Below are positions 24,446 through 36,403 of a DNA stretch of 64,000 nucleotides, piece by piece. Position 1 is the first letter of the stretch, and each line of letters opens with the position of its first letter. The stretch is from positions 20,982,268 to 21,046,267 of the forward strand of contig NC_049985.1 of assembly GCF_000003815.2 (NCBI RefSeq), in the 5' to 3' direction. The notes under the pieces were generated by a model. That model saw only the letters and a program-made list of their open reading frames with translations, was not told the origin of the DNA and did not search any database. The translations under genes and the position numbers were made by a program. Source of the stretch: Branchiostoma floridae. Lineage: Eukaryota > Chordata > Leptocardii > Amphioxiformes > Branchiostomatidae.

Positions 24446-26488
24446 TTGGGAGATGTTCGGCGCATATTGATCATGAACACTTAAAGATAGCCATGATCCA
24501 TGCTCAGAAACCGATCTACCACCGACATGGGTCGGCTAGTCGTCAAGAGCCATGTGTAAGCTGGGCTTTATGCAGCTAATAGCAAACTGAGATTATGGAA
24601 CCAACTTATTAAACACAAATGTATCAAAATATCAAAACTTTGTAAATGCCTATTTTTGTGGGTTCTCTTTTCAGTACCGCGCTGCCGGTGAAGTGTCTTC
24701 TTTAATGACGTCATGGAAGAATACTAGAGTAACACAACCCGGAGAGTTTACATGGTCTTGTCGCCACGCCTCCATCTTGCGCCCATCGTACGCAGGTATG
24801 GATGACAGAATGACCTTTATTTAACCTAAACGGCCATGCGTGTCCATATTAGGATATCAAGTTGATCCCATACTTCTGGCAGTGACGTTTTCAAAAACAC
24901 GCCCATCGCCACATTAATTTTCTGCTTTAGAGCTGTCAGGCAGTCTTTTGTCCATGCCTGTCTCTCTGCCTGTGTGCACTAGACAGGAGTAACAGGATAA
25001 TCACCAGGTATGATTATGAAGTAACGAAGTGCAAAGCTGTCAGCTCAAATCAACTGATCAAGTGAAACATGAGTTTGTCCATACGGTGTCCATCACACTG
25101 ACAAAAGAAGGAGCAAATGTAAGGATCAAACCATGGTGGTAGTGGTCAGATTTTTCACAGTGCTCGTACTAGGCCCACAACCAGTCGTTGCCATGGTGAC
25201 GATTTTTTAAACCATTTTCTCTGATTTGACGTCCAAAATATTGGCATATTTTAATTTTTGAACATGTCCAAAACGGGCCTACTACTTCGGACAAATACAC
25301 AGAAACGCAACAAGACCTAAACTTTTGCAGTTATTCATTTTACACATATAGCTATCTGTGGGCTAAATTTGAATTGAATTTCTGTTCTATCTTATTAGCC
25401 ATCATCCTTTTTTATTGTCATCGAAAGCTATCTACCAACAAGGAATAAAAACCGTGGAATGGCCAACACAAAAGATTGAATAATCGGTGCAGTACCAAGT
25501 AAAGCCGACAGAAGGTCCAGACTCAACCTTGTCCTTTATCTCTGAAGTATCTACATACATCCATCTATCAAAATCCATCCAAAACTTCACAAGTTAATAT
25601 GCTGGCAACAAATGTCCGGAAACACAGCCACATACGTAGCACGAAATGACACACGCACATTTTCTGATCAATACTAATGTTACCAAATGCATCTCTGATA
25701 TATATGTTTGGTTGATTCCGTATCATGTGTTGTTCCTTAAATCTGAATTTATTTAGTTTGGTTGTTTCAAACAGTTGTTGTTATTTTTCTCATATGTGAT
25801 TTATCTCGGTTTTGAAAGTGTTATTGTCATATGTCTCTCTTGAAACGTCCACGTAGTACGTTGACTTGAAGATCCGACCATAGACATTTTGCATAATTGA
25901 TATCTACCAAAAAGTTCCTCAGCCATATACTACATATGGTACATGTAATACTATGGAAACCGTGCAAAAGGATCTTGCAATGCAAATTAACTCCATTATG
26001 TACACCTCTGTCTAAGATACGTGAATACTAAATATCATGGAAATCCGTCATTCCTTTGTTCAGATTTTGACAAAAACGCCCCTGCAGTTCAAGAGAAAGT
26101 GGCTGAGGGACCCAAACATAGACCACTTCTTTCTTATATCACAAGCTATCTGTCACCTCCAAAAAAAAAACAACAAGACCATAGCATGTCCGTGTGAAAA
26201 GATTCAACATGTGTACCAATGTCACATACCAGGTGGCCAAGATAAACCTTGAATATCTAAAAGTATCCATATATCGAATATCGTTCAAATTCATCCAGAG
26301 TCATTGATTTATGCTGACTACAAAATCCACACAAACACAGACAGACACGCAGACAAACCTCAAACAATATCCATTTTTTTTCATGCAGATAATAATTGTT
26401 TTGCGGAGATACAAGGGAACGCGATGTGTACCAAATTGGTGACAAAAGGCAAAAAATTGCTCATGCAAATGAAGAAGAATCTTCCTCA
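24446..26488. repeat. 2-kb interspersed repeat, copy 2
   Basis: Near-identical to 19573-21636. Differences include a deletion of several tens of bases around 26200. It ends with gcaaatgaagaagaatctt, a sequence also found at the end of a different repeat at 38712. A GC-rich element follows directly. Confidence 0.85.
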
Positions 26489-26746
26489 TACCCCCATTCC
26501 ACTGGGACGGTGCGCGGCGCTCTCGCGGCGATGGCAAATTTGACCATCGCGGTAAGAGCGCGGTGGGATCACCAAAGTCGCCATGGGAGCGCGGTGAGAG
26601 CGCCGTTGGAGCGCGGTGGGGGTGTCATCGCAGCGATATCGCCGTCACCACGGCGATGGTATGGAGCCCTGCCGTACCATCGCCCTGAGGCCCCCATTCC
26701 ACTTGACGGCGCTCTCACTACGCTCTCACGGCGATTTCAAATTGAT
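26489..26746. repeat. GC-rich interspersed element, copy 1
   Basis: About 258 bp of CpG-rich sequence with repeated 'gagcgcggtg' and 'ggcgctctc' motifs. It begins tacccccattccactggga and carries a second ccccattccacttgacgg motif near its right end. It aligns closely with 31745-32004. Confidence 0.8.
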
Positions 26747-26811
26747 CCTCAGTGCCATAAAGTATGCTGATTTTCGTGTTTTTGAGATGCGAAAATTGGG
26801 GAAAATGGCCA

Positions 26812-26999
26812 CAAAACTTTGTTTGCCCGTTACCATGGCAACAAGTAGTTTTGATCTAAAAGAAAGCTATATTGAGGGGTTGTGGACCAAGTACTATCAC
26901 TGTGCAAAATATGAGCCAAATCTATCTTTGACCTTTGCCACCATTGTTTGATCCTTACAGACATTTGCTCTTAAGTTTTGAAGAAGACAGAAATGAAGA
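26812..26999. repeat. 2.3-kb repeat copy A, left part (interrupted)
   Basis: Homologous to the start of copy B (36404 onward; acaaaactttgtttgcccgt). It is interrupted at 27000 by an L1-like element. The last 27 bp (26973-26999) are repeated at 29703-29729. Confidence 0.85.
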
Positions 27000-29702
27000 T
27001 GTTTTGGCCCTATATAGGAGACCTAGTTTATAATTCTATCCAGGAAACATTGGTAGAAGGTAAAATGTCTGTTTCACAAAGACGTGCAATGCTAAGATTA
27101 ATACACAAAAAAAATGAACGCAACCACCTAGACAACTGGAGACCAATTAGCCTTCTCAACACTGAATATAAAATATTTGCCTTTGTTCTTGCCAACAGAC
27201 TTAAGATAGTTTTACACAAGTTGATTAATAATGACCAAACAGCTTATATCAAGGGTAGATTCATTGGACAAAATGTAAGACTGATTAATGATGTTATTGA
27301 ATATGCTAAAACCCAAAATATCCCTGGAGCAGTAATCTTCCTGGATTTTACTAAAGCTTTTGACACTTTGAATAGAAAATTTATGTGGAAGGTTCTAGAC
27401 AAATTCAACTTTGGCTCCTCGTTTATCAGTGCAATAAAATGCATGTATAATGACATTAGCAGCACCATCAGTAATAGAGGATGGTTATCTGATTTCTTTC
27501 CCTTAGAGAGAGGCATACGCCAAGGCTGTCCCATATCTGCTCTTTTATTCATCCTCACAGTAGAGATTATGGCTGTAAAGATCAGACAGGCACAAGACGT
27601 GAAATTAAAGTTAAAACCCATTCTAATGAAACTGTTGACATTAAAATCTCACAGGTAGCTGATGATACTACCTTGTTTGTATCTGACCTGACATCAATGG
27701 AAAATGCCTTTAGACTTATTCAAGATTTTTGTAATGTGTCAAGCCTAAATTTAAATGTAAAAAAGTGTGAAGGTTTATGGATTGGATCCTATGTTGACAG
27801 ACAAGACACCCCCTTGGGTATATCTTGGCCAAAGACACCTATAAAATCCTCTCCCTACACCATGAATGTGAACTGCTAAACTGGGAGAAAAAGATAGAAA
27901 GACTGAAAACCACACTTCAAATCTGGAAAGGTAGAAACCTAACACTATATGGAAAAGTTACTGTCTTAAAATCCCTTGCCCTTTCACAAATAATCTATAA
28001 CATGTCTATGATTGTTACCCCACCTTGGGTGATAAACATTGTAAAGAAAGAAATGTTTACTTTCCTGTGGAATGGTAAAAAAGATAACATTAAAAGAGAT
28101 ATTGTTAGCCAACCTATTCAGTTGGGAGGATTAGGCCTCACAAACTTAGATATCCAAAGACAAGCCCTGCTTGCATCCTGGATACCAAGATTAGTGACGA
28201 ATGACAACGCAAGATGGAAAGTTATTGCTTTAACATTTATAAACTCCCTTGGTCAAGATAATTTACTATTACATATGAACTTTACTTCTGATAAAGATGG
28301 TCCTGACATGAGTAAATTCCCCACATTTTATAAACAGGTAATATCAGCCTTCCACTCTGCTGGTGGAGGAGGAAAGAACAAACCCTCTAGTGTAAGTGAA
28401 ATAATGGGAGAAACTATATGGTGCAACAAATATATAAGATCACAAGGTAAAACAATTTTCTTTCCAACCTGGATAAATAAAGACATAATATTCATAAAAG
28501 ACATTTTCCCCTTTGACAGGTTCATGTCTCTAGATCACTACCCTCAGCTTAACCTAAACACAAGACCTAATAATATTATTGAATATATAACTCTGTTTCA
28601 AGCTATACCTCTTACATGGAAGAATGCAATAAGAAACCATAGAGGCCCAATTCCTTATCAAAGATTAGAGCTTAACACCATTTCCCCATGTATATTTGAT
28701 GGTAAAACCACAAAACAAATCAAAAGCAAGAACACCTGCAAATTGTTATACAATACATTAGTGCAGGCACAGGCCAAGGAACCAACATGCTGTAAAAGAT
28801 GGCAATCCATATTTCCTACTGAAACCCTGGCTTGGGAAAATATCTGGAGATGGTTAAGCACACAGACCTGTATAGACACTAGGTTAGCAGAGTTAAACTA
28901 CAAACTATTACACCGGATATTACCATGTGCGCACAATCTGCACAAATGGGGTATTGAGGATGAAACTGGACATATATATGATGCAACATGTACCCTTTGT
29001 AGCAATGGAAGCATAGAAGACTATGAACATATGTTCTTTAAATGTGAAAGACTGTGTAATTTCTGGGAATTAGTTAACACATACGTACCCTTGCCCAACA
29101 TAAAAATTACTTTTCAGGAGGTTTTATTTGGAAAAATTGATCATTTAATAACTGCTAAAGACCAGAAAAATAGAACCTTTACTGTTACTGTGGCTAAATG
29201 GACAATCTTTAAAACTTGGATCTGGCATAGAAAAGACCCACACCTATGCATAACTAACCTCTTTAATGTCTTTAAAAAGGACTTCGAAGAACGGACAGCC
29301 AATGTAGATTGATTGTACAAATTTACTATTGATACTCTGGCATGAACCCCACCTATTATTAGACTACTCCATGTTTGATCATAGTGTAGTAACAGACTGT
29401 ACATATTCCTTAAGGTTTCCCAGTATTTGACAAATGTACTATATGTATTTGTCTTCCCTGACTGTTTCACTGCCCATGTACTGCATGTTAATGTTATTCG
29501 TCCAGACACACCAGTATATGTTATCCCTCCATGTGCAATAGTACTCGACTGTACAAACACTAGTCTTAGTGGTTGACAAATGTACCATTGTTGTTGATGT
29601 TTTGAGTGGTGGTAATGAAAGCTGTGACATTTCCGCGGGCGGCGACGTGATGGTGGGATTACACGAGGGAGATATATACAAGGAATGGTCTAGGAAAAAA
29701 AA
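27000..29702 (+). mobile_element. 5'-truncated L1/Tx1-like non-LTR retrotransposon
   Basis: The element encodes L1-type reverse transcriptase: MSVSQRRAMLRLIHKK, NWRPISLLN, FLDFTKAFDTLNRKFM, RGIRQGCPISALLFIL and, after a frameshift near 27595, SQVADDTTLFV with the catalytic ADD at 27655-27666. A second frameshift near 27830 leads to a 495-codon C-terminal frame (to 29312) with FLWNGKKDNIKRD, GGLGL and a Cys-containing end (CTLCSN...EHMFFKCERLC). The 3' UTR ends in a poly-A run at about 29693-29702. Identical 27-bp duplications flank it (26973-26999, 29703-29729). The endonuclease and ORF1 are missing, so it was truncated at insertion, and the frameshifts make it inactive. Confidence 0.9.
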
Positions 29703-31740
29703 AAGTTTTGAAGAAGACAGAAATGAAGACGATGCTAGTACAAAAAACACCACAATCTCGGGTAAGAATTTTTGTTATCGAATACAGATGGTACATAAAC
29801 CTCAAAAAAAAGGACAAGATACATATTTTTTAGCTGCAGAAAATTCAGATTTAAAGACAGAAATTAGTGTATTTGTAGTACTAAAACACCACAATCTTAT
29901 TCAAAGAAACACATTCTAAGTGTAAGGAATTCAATTTTAACAGAAAGGTAATGTTAGTACAAGAACCACAACCTTAGTAGAAAATATTCTCTGCTTCTGT
30001 ATACTCGTCACACACTATATTTTTAGACAGTGTTCAAACCAAGAACATTTCACTTGCATACAATAATTGCAGTCAATTGTGCCGATGCATTTGTTTTTGA
30101 CGGTTACATCTCTGAGACTGGTTGTCCACAACCAAATAACAAACATGTTGCACTAAAATACTCAAGTATCCAATCGCTTCACATCTCTTATGACAAAATC
30201 TCCGTACAAATTGTACCCTCCATGTTCTCATGTGTGTTTCAGCAGTCATATTGTCAAGCTATTAACATTTTACTGCATCCTACATGTGGAAAACGTTGAG
30301 CGGTTGAACTGTTCTCTAGTGTCAAGGCCATCCCCTGGTATCCTTATGAATTACACATTTAGGTATAGCTATCTAACAGACAACCACAGATTAATAGACT
30401 TAATTTTTGATGGCCACTGACTCGTGTTTTAACATGTTAGAACAAATGGATGTTAGAAAGGTTTATAAACCAAATAATGTTTTAGACATTAGAAACGTTT
30501 CCAGCTTGTTGTTATACGGTAAAAAATGTTTAGAAGTCAAAGACTAAAATTTGGTTACAATTTGAATGTTCCATGCAAAGGTTTCGAACAAAAGCCTACA
30601 AACCCCAAGTCGGTAATGTTGAATCAACTCTAGTTTTACAGTGACATTTTTTCAGAAAAATTAAGAATTGTTTCATTCACTTCGTAAACATGGTAACCTC
30701 CATTTTCTCATTAATATTCCAGTCCAATCGCCACTTGGTAACTCGTTTTGACACACTTTGATGAACACTGCAGCTTACGGTGTCTGAAAACCGAGCATGT
30801 TGAAGTAATCTTTTCTCTAACGTCAGCGACCTATCCCTGGTGTCATTATAAATTACATGACTGGCCGCTCAGAAAACAACAACAGATTGTTATCCTTATT
30901 TTTCGGCGAATTACTCTGCATTTTATAGATAATTGTTCCCGCACTTTTGCTTTTTTGTGAAAAGATATTGAAACACGTTATATGCTCCTGAAAATGGGTC
31001 TCATTGTAAAAAAAAAGATCGAGATAAGTTGTTGCCTTTGGCAAGGAATGCGCACTACGTCAAACACAGAATTATGCCTAGGGAAAACATCCATGGACAC
31101 TAAGGCCTGTTGAAACGATTATAAGGATGACATCTATTGGTAAACTGATGCGAGCGTGCGAAATAAAAGTATGTCCAAAGTCTGTGTCAGACGACACGGG
31201 AGCCCCTAAAAGTCCTCATGTAAGTTTAAGTCTAAGTTTAAGTCAAAAGAATGTCATCTTCGTTATAAACTGTTTAAGTGATCAAAGTTGAACAAATGAC
31301 TAAACGTAAATACACAGAGTATAACATACCGAAAAGAGATTCTAGATTTTTGTTCTTTTTCTCTTTGATTTTTATAATGATTTCGGTATTCTACGTCGTT
31401 AATATTCATTTTCCTATTATTTTGTTCCACTTACAGTACATAGTTTCTCATTTCGCGGCAGCTTTGAGCGGTGTACAGTACTGTGGTGTTTCTTTTTCTT
31501 AACAGACGAACATAAATGTACGCGGGATGTCATCCATATATTCACTATGGCCTATTCACGTGCGTTTACTTGGTAGTTTTTTTTACTACTATACTATAGA
31601 ATTCACCTTCTTACAAGCGCTTCTGTCTGTTTTTTCGATATATTTGTTAAATCATATTCGGTTGTCCTTATGTGTTCTGAAACTAGATTTTTCTGTAAAT
31701 GTTGCATTTTGTCATGATTGTATTACCAGTACATGGAAAT
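29703..31740. repeat. 2.3-kb repeat copy A, right part
   Basis: Closely aligns with 36566-38730 (copy B). Includes 89-codon and 76-codon frames (30030-30299, 30190-30420) that are almost identical in copy B but contain no domain and share no support outside the repeat. A GC-rich element follows at 31745. Confidence 0.85.
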
Positions 31741-31744
31741 GAAG

Positions 31745-32004
31745 TACCCCTATTCCAGTGGGACGGCGCTTTCGCGGCGCTCTCACGGCGATGGCAAATT
31801 TGACCATCGCGGGGAGAGTGCGGTGGGATCTCCAAAGTCGCCATGGGAGCGCGGTGAGAGCGTCGTGGGAGCGCGGTGGGAGTGCCATCGCAGCGAGATC
31901 GCCGTCACCACGGCGATGGTATGGAGCCCTGCCGTACCATCGCCCTGAGGCCCCCATTCCACTTGACGGCGCTCTCACTACGCTCTCACGGCGATAACAA
32001 ATTG
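31745..32004. repeat. GC-rich interspersed element, copy 2
   Basis: Aligns with 26489-26746, including the identical segment atggtatggagccctgccgt. As at copy 1, it sits directly after an 'aaatgaag' sequence at the end of another repeat. Confidence 0.8.
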
Positions 32005-32365
32005 TCCCCATTACCGTGAGAGCGCCGCGATGGCAGAAAAAGCTACTTTAGTGGAATCTCTACTGCGACGCCAGCGCGCTCTCAGCGCGACGGAAAACTC
32101 AAAGGACAGCAATTTTATGTGCTGCCAAAGAATTTGAAGATTACTTAACGAATTTCAGACATAGAGACCGAAATTTCGATTGTCTACTAAGAAATATCTT
32201 TACGTCTTACGCAATTTTAAATTACAAAATCAAGGCTGTAATCAATAAAAAAAATGAAATTTTGCTCACTGTAAATTATCTCTGTTTTCAAAGTGTTATT
32301 GTCTCTCTTTAAACTTTCACGTAGTATATTGACTTGAAAATCTTACAAATATTCGAATATTTGTG

Positions 32366-32702
32366 CTATGGTCCCTGACTGTTGGTTGAGTTTGTCGTCA
32401 CTTCCGATACTTCAGGGCGAGTGGGCTGGATCGGGCACCGTCGGGGAAAGCTGTATGGTTTGGCCGGTGGTCTGTTCGGATCTCGCCGAATAGTTGTACA
32501 GGCGACCATCCCATTTGTCCGGCTACTGCCCGGGCCCGTGCAAGCCGAAGCCGGCGGCGGCCGTCTGTTGTATTGTGGCATATCACAGACGTTGACGGCG
32601 GGCGGGACCTGGCACCGTCTTTCCCGCTCGCTAGGCAATGTGCCCCGTGGCGCAGTTGTACGGGTTCACATTGAGGTCGACGTGCCTGGTGATGGTACAC
32701 GT
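32366..32702 (-). pseudogene. Putative Cys-rich 3' terminal exon, frame broken
   Basis: The acceptor CCCTCAG at 32704-32703 is followed by TCTITRHVDLNVNPYNCATG, then a stop (TAG) near 32637. Shifting frame there gives a long Cys-rich frame (RRCQVPPAVNVCDMPQYN, then NGMVACTTI) ending TTNSTNSQGP and a TAG at 32368-32366. The last ten codons match the terminal exon at 33988-34132. The need for a frameshift suggests a decayed paralogue; an unrecognised intron is the alternative. Confidence 0.45.
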
Positions 32703-32739
32703 CTGAGGGAAACATGTCAAACACAAAAATATTAAATAC

Positions 32740-33960
32740 TCATATAACAGCATACACGAATACATCGTTACCAATTCACAACCTGGTACAAGCAAATCTC
32801 CGAGCAGATTTTTGGGGAAGACAGTAAAGGGCTAGAGAACCATCTATCGAGGCAATTGGACACTTTCTGGGCCTTTAGAAACTGACTTTTCCCCCCGATA
32901 GATCTTTTGGTGTTTAGAACAGGAGGAATGACGGCACAGGCACGGCGACCACATGGCATCGAAAAATTAAGGCGTGTGAATACAATTTCTCATTCCTGAC
33001 AATGCTTGATTGCCTGTGTTTAATTTAAAAGTGGGAAAAATTGTCGTTTTTCTTTCAATATAAAGACACGTTTATCCGGTAACTCAAATTCGCCATTCCA
33101 CTTCAAATAAGGGACCATAGAGTCAATTCCAAGACACCGTGCGGATGTTTGTTGCCATTGTTTAGAACTGATTTTAAAGTTTTGTAATTATATGTAATTA
33201 TATTTGATACTTCAGAAATATTTCTAACACTGTTTCAACTTTACATATTTCCCTGGTCCTGTAAAACTTTGGAAATATTCATGGTGTGGAATTGGATACT
33301 TCTAATGGTTTCTAAATAAAGATAACAGCATTCTACCATTATTTACCATTTTCTTGTAAATGGTTAAGGGGTCTTGGAAGATAGCAATTCACACATCCTT
33401 GCAAAGTATGGCTGGGTGCCATGCAACAATGGCCCACCACAAAGGATCCACCAGTGCCCAGCAGGAAAATCTAAAAATACACAGAGGCTACAATATGGCT
33501 TAATTTTATGGGGGCAATAAACTAATTTTACCATTTGGCAAAGTTTACAAGTATAATGTCAAAGATTCACACAGAGGTTTCACAATTATTCTAAATAAAG
33601 ACATTTTTGTACATTTACTTTCAAAATGTTTCTAAAATATTCAAAGGAATTCAAGTAGATGAGTATTTTCTTAGTCAATTTTTTGAAAAGAATTTGATTA
33701 TTGTGGCTTATATATTCTTTTATTGAAAATAATTCAGACTTATTACGAATATCACCTAAAAACCCTCATGGTGTCTTGGTATGGACTCTAAGTACACTAT
33801 GTACGCATATAAATAAATAGATAAATAAATAGATATCTTGGTACCCTAAACTGACGACATGGGGTGCCAAATTTACCCACTATGTCTGCTAAATAGCTCA
33901 GAATTATATCATTAAAGCTTCAACTGGGTAAGGGCATGTGGTGAAGGGCTTGTAGAATAG
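32740..33960. other. Non-coding stretch
   Basis: AT-rich sequence between the two related terminal exons. No genes or repeats recognised. Confidence 0.4.
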
Positions 33961-33987
33961 TTGTTTTTCCTCAGCCATTCTGCTGTG

Positions 33988-34132
33988 CTATGGTCCCTGG
34001 CTGTTGGTTGAGTTGGTCTTCACTCCCGATACTACAGGGCGAGTGGCCTGGGTGGCACCGCCGGTGACAGTGTTGTCCATCTCGGGGAAGGTTGTAACAC
34101 AGCTGTACCCGAAACTGTTCAATTTCTCTGGC
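33988..34132 (-). CDS. Putative 3' terminal exon, paralogous to 32366-32702
   Basis: The acceptor TTTTTCAG (34134-34133) opens a 48-codon frame containing FGYSCVTTFPEMDNT, then TRPVVSGVKTNSTNSQGP and a TAG at 33990-33988. The end is Ser/Thr/Asn-rich. The exon at 32366 shares the ending in the same frame with synonymous and conservative changes. Upstream exons were not identified, and the product is not recognised. A second frame over the same stretch (AREIEQFRVQL...) is also open, so the frame choice rests on the paralogue. Confidence 0.5.
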
Positions 34133-35220
34133 CTGAAAAATATCTCTCGGTATACCAAATTCTAGGTGTTAGTCATTTGGTCAACCAATTACATGAACGA
34201 TGAAAACAAAACAAACACTTATTTGTTTCTTAACTGTAGAGTAGTAACTTTTACAACTTTATGAAGACAGGTAAAAAATACCGAGTGTGATTTTCCAGCG
34301 CACAGGATATTATTCATATCTTAGTGTATTCAATTTCATTTTTGGTGAACTAAGTAAATGGTTTCTAGAGTGTACGTTCCTACTGCCAATTCGATTTAAT
34401 TGGTCACTGACAGCTTTTAATTTCTCACGCGTGTCTATTGTTTATATATGTCGACAGGGAAACATTGCAATTCAAATCGGTTCATATACTAAACTTTGCG
34501 TAAAGCATGGTTAAGAAAAAAAACACCTCCAAAATATCTATTAAACATTTAAAAATAAGAACATTTAATTATTAATTAGTGACATTAATAAACATATTTG
34601 AATAGCACCATTCATTTGTCATTATCCTTGATATAAGAATATTCATTTTAGTTTATGAACCTTTTTCTTGGTTTGTAGGAGAAAGGAATGTCAGTCGTAA
34701 GGACACAAAGATTTTTCACACAAATATGTCTGGTGTAAGAAATTTAGTATCATTTTTCGTGTAGGAATTATTATTATCAAATACAGATGGTATACAAAAA
34801 AAAGCCCCGTCCGAAGACTGCAAGGGGGTCTAAAACAAGATGATTTTATGTCTTCTAAATGAACATACATCCATTTTAAGGTATTATTGAAAGGTGTAAA
34901 CACATACTAGGTTCGAGACTTGCGTGGATTCTTAGTCAACTTCAACCCCTTTTGGACCACAAGGTCACTACCCAAGCATATAGGGGACAATATTGAAATC
35001 ATCGAGCATAAATTACGTAAACCCACAGAAAGATTAAGGAAGCAGTCCACATCCAGATGGAAGGTGTATAGCTGAACCTACTTATTTAATTACCCCTGCT
35101 CAGCAAGGAGGTGGCTGGGGCGAGATCAAAGCAGGTCTCGGACCTAGAATTGTTTGTGCTCTGTGAAAAAGATGTACTAAGAAGACGTCTGAAATTTGGA
35201 CGTCCACTTTGACCGCTTCA
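34133..35220. other. Non-coding stretch
   Basis: Nothing recognisable apart from short AT-rich frames. Confidence 0.4.
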
Positions 35221-36290
35221 ACTTGACCTAAAAGGATGAATCAGAAAAACGTCACTTTGTTGTTTTCATCATCTCAATGAATCCAAATTCAGGGACAGTT
35301 GAAAAAAAATTACCGACTTTCAGGGACAGCTTGACGACAATATAACAAGAACCCAGAATTTCAAACCATTAGACAATACAAAAATACAAAGGTCTACACA
35401 TGCTAAAAGTTGACTCAGATGATAGATCACTTTGGTCTAGCTTTTCATTAGCTCAGAGACAGCCAAAAAGCGAGATTTAGGGACAGGTGTAAAACAATGA
35501 TCTACTTTCAGGGACAGCTAGACGGCAAGAAAACAAGAATCCAGACTTTAAAACCATTATTTCAATAGACAATACAAAGGTCTACACCTGATAAAAAGTT
35601 GAGTCAGAAAAAGGTATTCACCTTTGATCTTTTTATTAGCTAAATAATAGCCCAAAATCCAAATATTGGGAGGTTTAAAATGACCTACTTTCAGGGACAG
35701 CTACACGGCAATAAAACAAGGATAGATAGTACTAAGGTCTACACCAGATAAAAAGTTGAGTCAGAAAAAAGTTCACTTTGGTCTTTTCATCGGCTAAAAA
35801 CAGCAAAAAAAAAAAAAAATTAGGAACATATGTGAAAATGACCTACTTCTAGGGACAGCTACACGGCAATTGAACAAGAACCCAGCTTTTGAAACCATTC
35901 AATCAATGAATAATACTAAGGTCTACACCTGATAAAAAGTTGAGTCAGATAAAGTATTCACTTTGGTCTTTTCATCAGCTCAAAAACCGTTAGGAACATT
36001 TGAAAAATGACCTACTTTTAGGGACAGCTACACCGCTGAGAAAATACATCCAAACTTTGGCAACCATGCAGTTTATAGGTCATATTAAGGTCTACATTTG
36101 ATAGAAAAATAAGCCAGAAGCCCCTCTTATTTTAGTAGATTTTGTATGTCAAAGTAAGCAGAAAATCACATTTTTCCAAAATCACGAAAAGTGACCTACT
36201 TCCGGCAGCAGCCATACGCCGACAAGACAATAACCCAAACTTTGCAAGGATTCATTTGATAGCTAATTCAATTATCTATATCTATTTTAC
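35220..36290. repeat. Degenerate tandem repeat, about 160-190-bp units
   Basis: The motif gacctacttt(c/t)agggacagct recurs at about 35321, 35509, 35692, 35850, 36019 and 36202 (the last more diverged). Each is followed by 'aaggtctacacctgataaaaagttgagtcag'-like sequence. There are six or so units of uneven length. Confidence 0.75.
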
Positions 36291-36403
36291 ATTTCAAGCA
36301 AAATATTCTATACTTTGAGACTTACAGCTCCTCAAAGTTGGGAAAAAAATAAAGTTTTTGAAGACTGAAAACATGATATTGTTTTGAGGTTGCTCATGGA
36401 CTG

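Noticed and set aside
30030-30299. 89-codon frame conserved at 36893-37162
   Set aside because: Conservation is that of the whole repeat, non-coding parts included.
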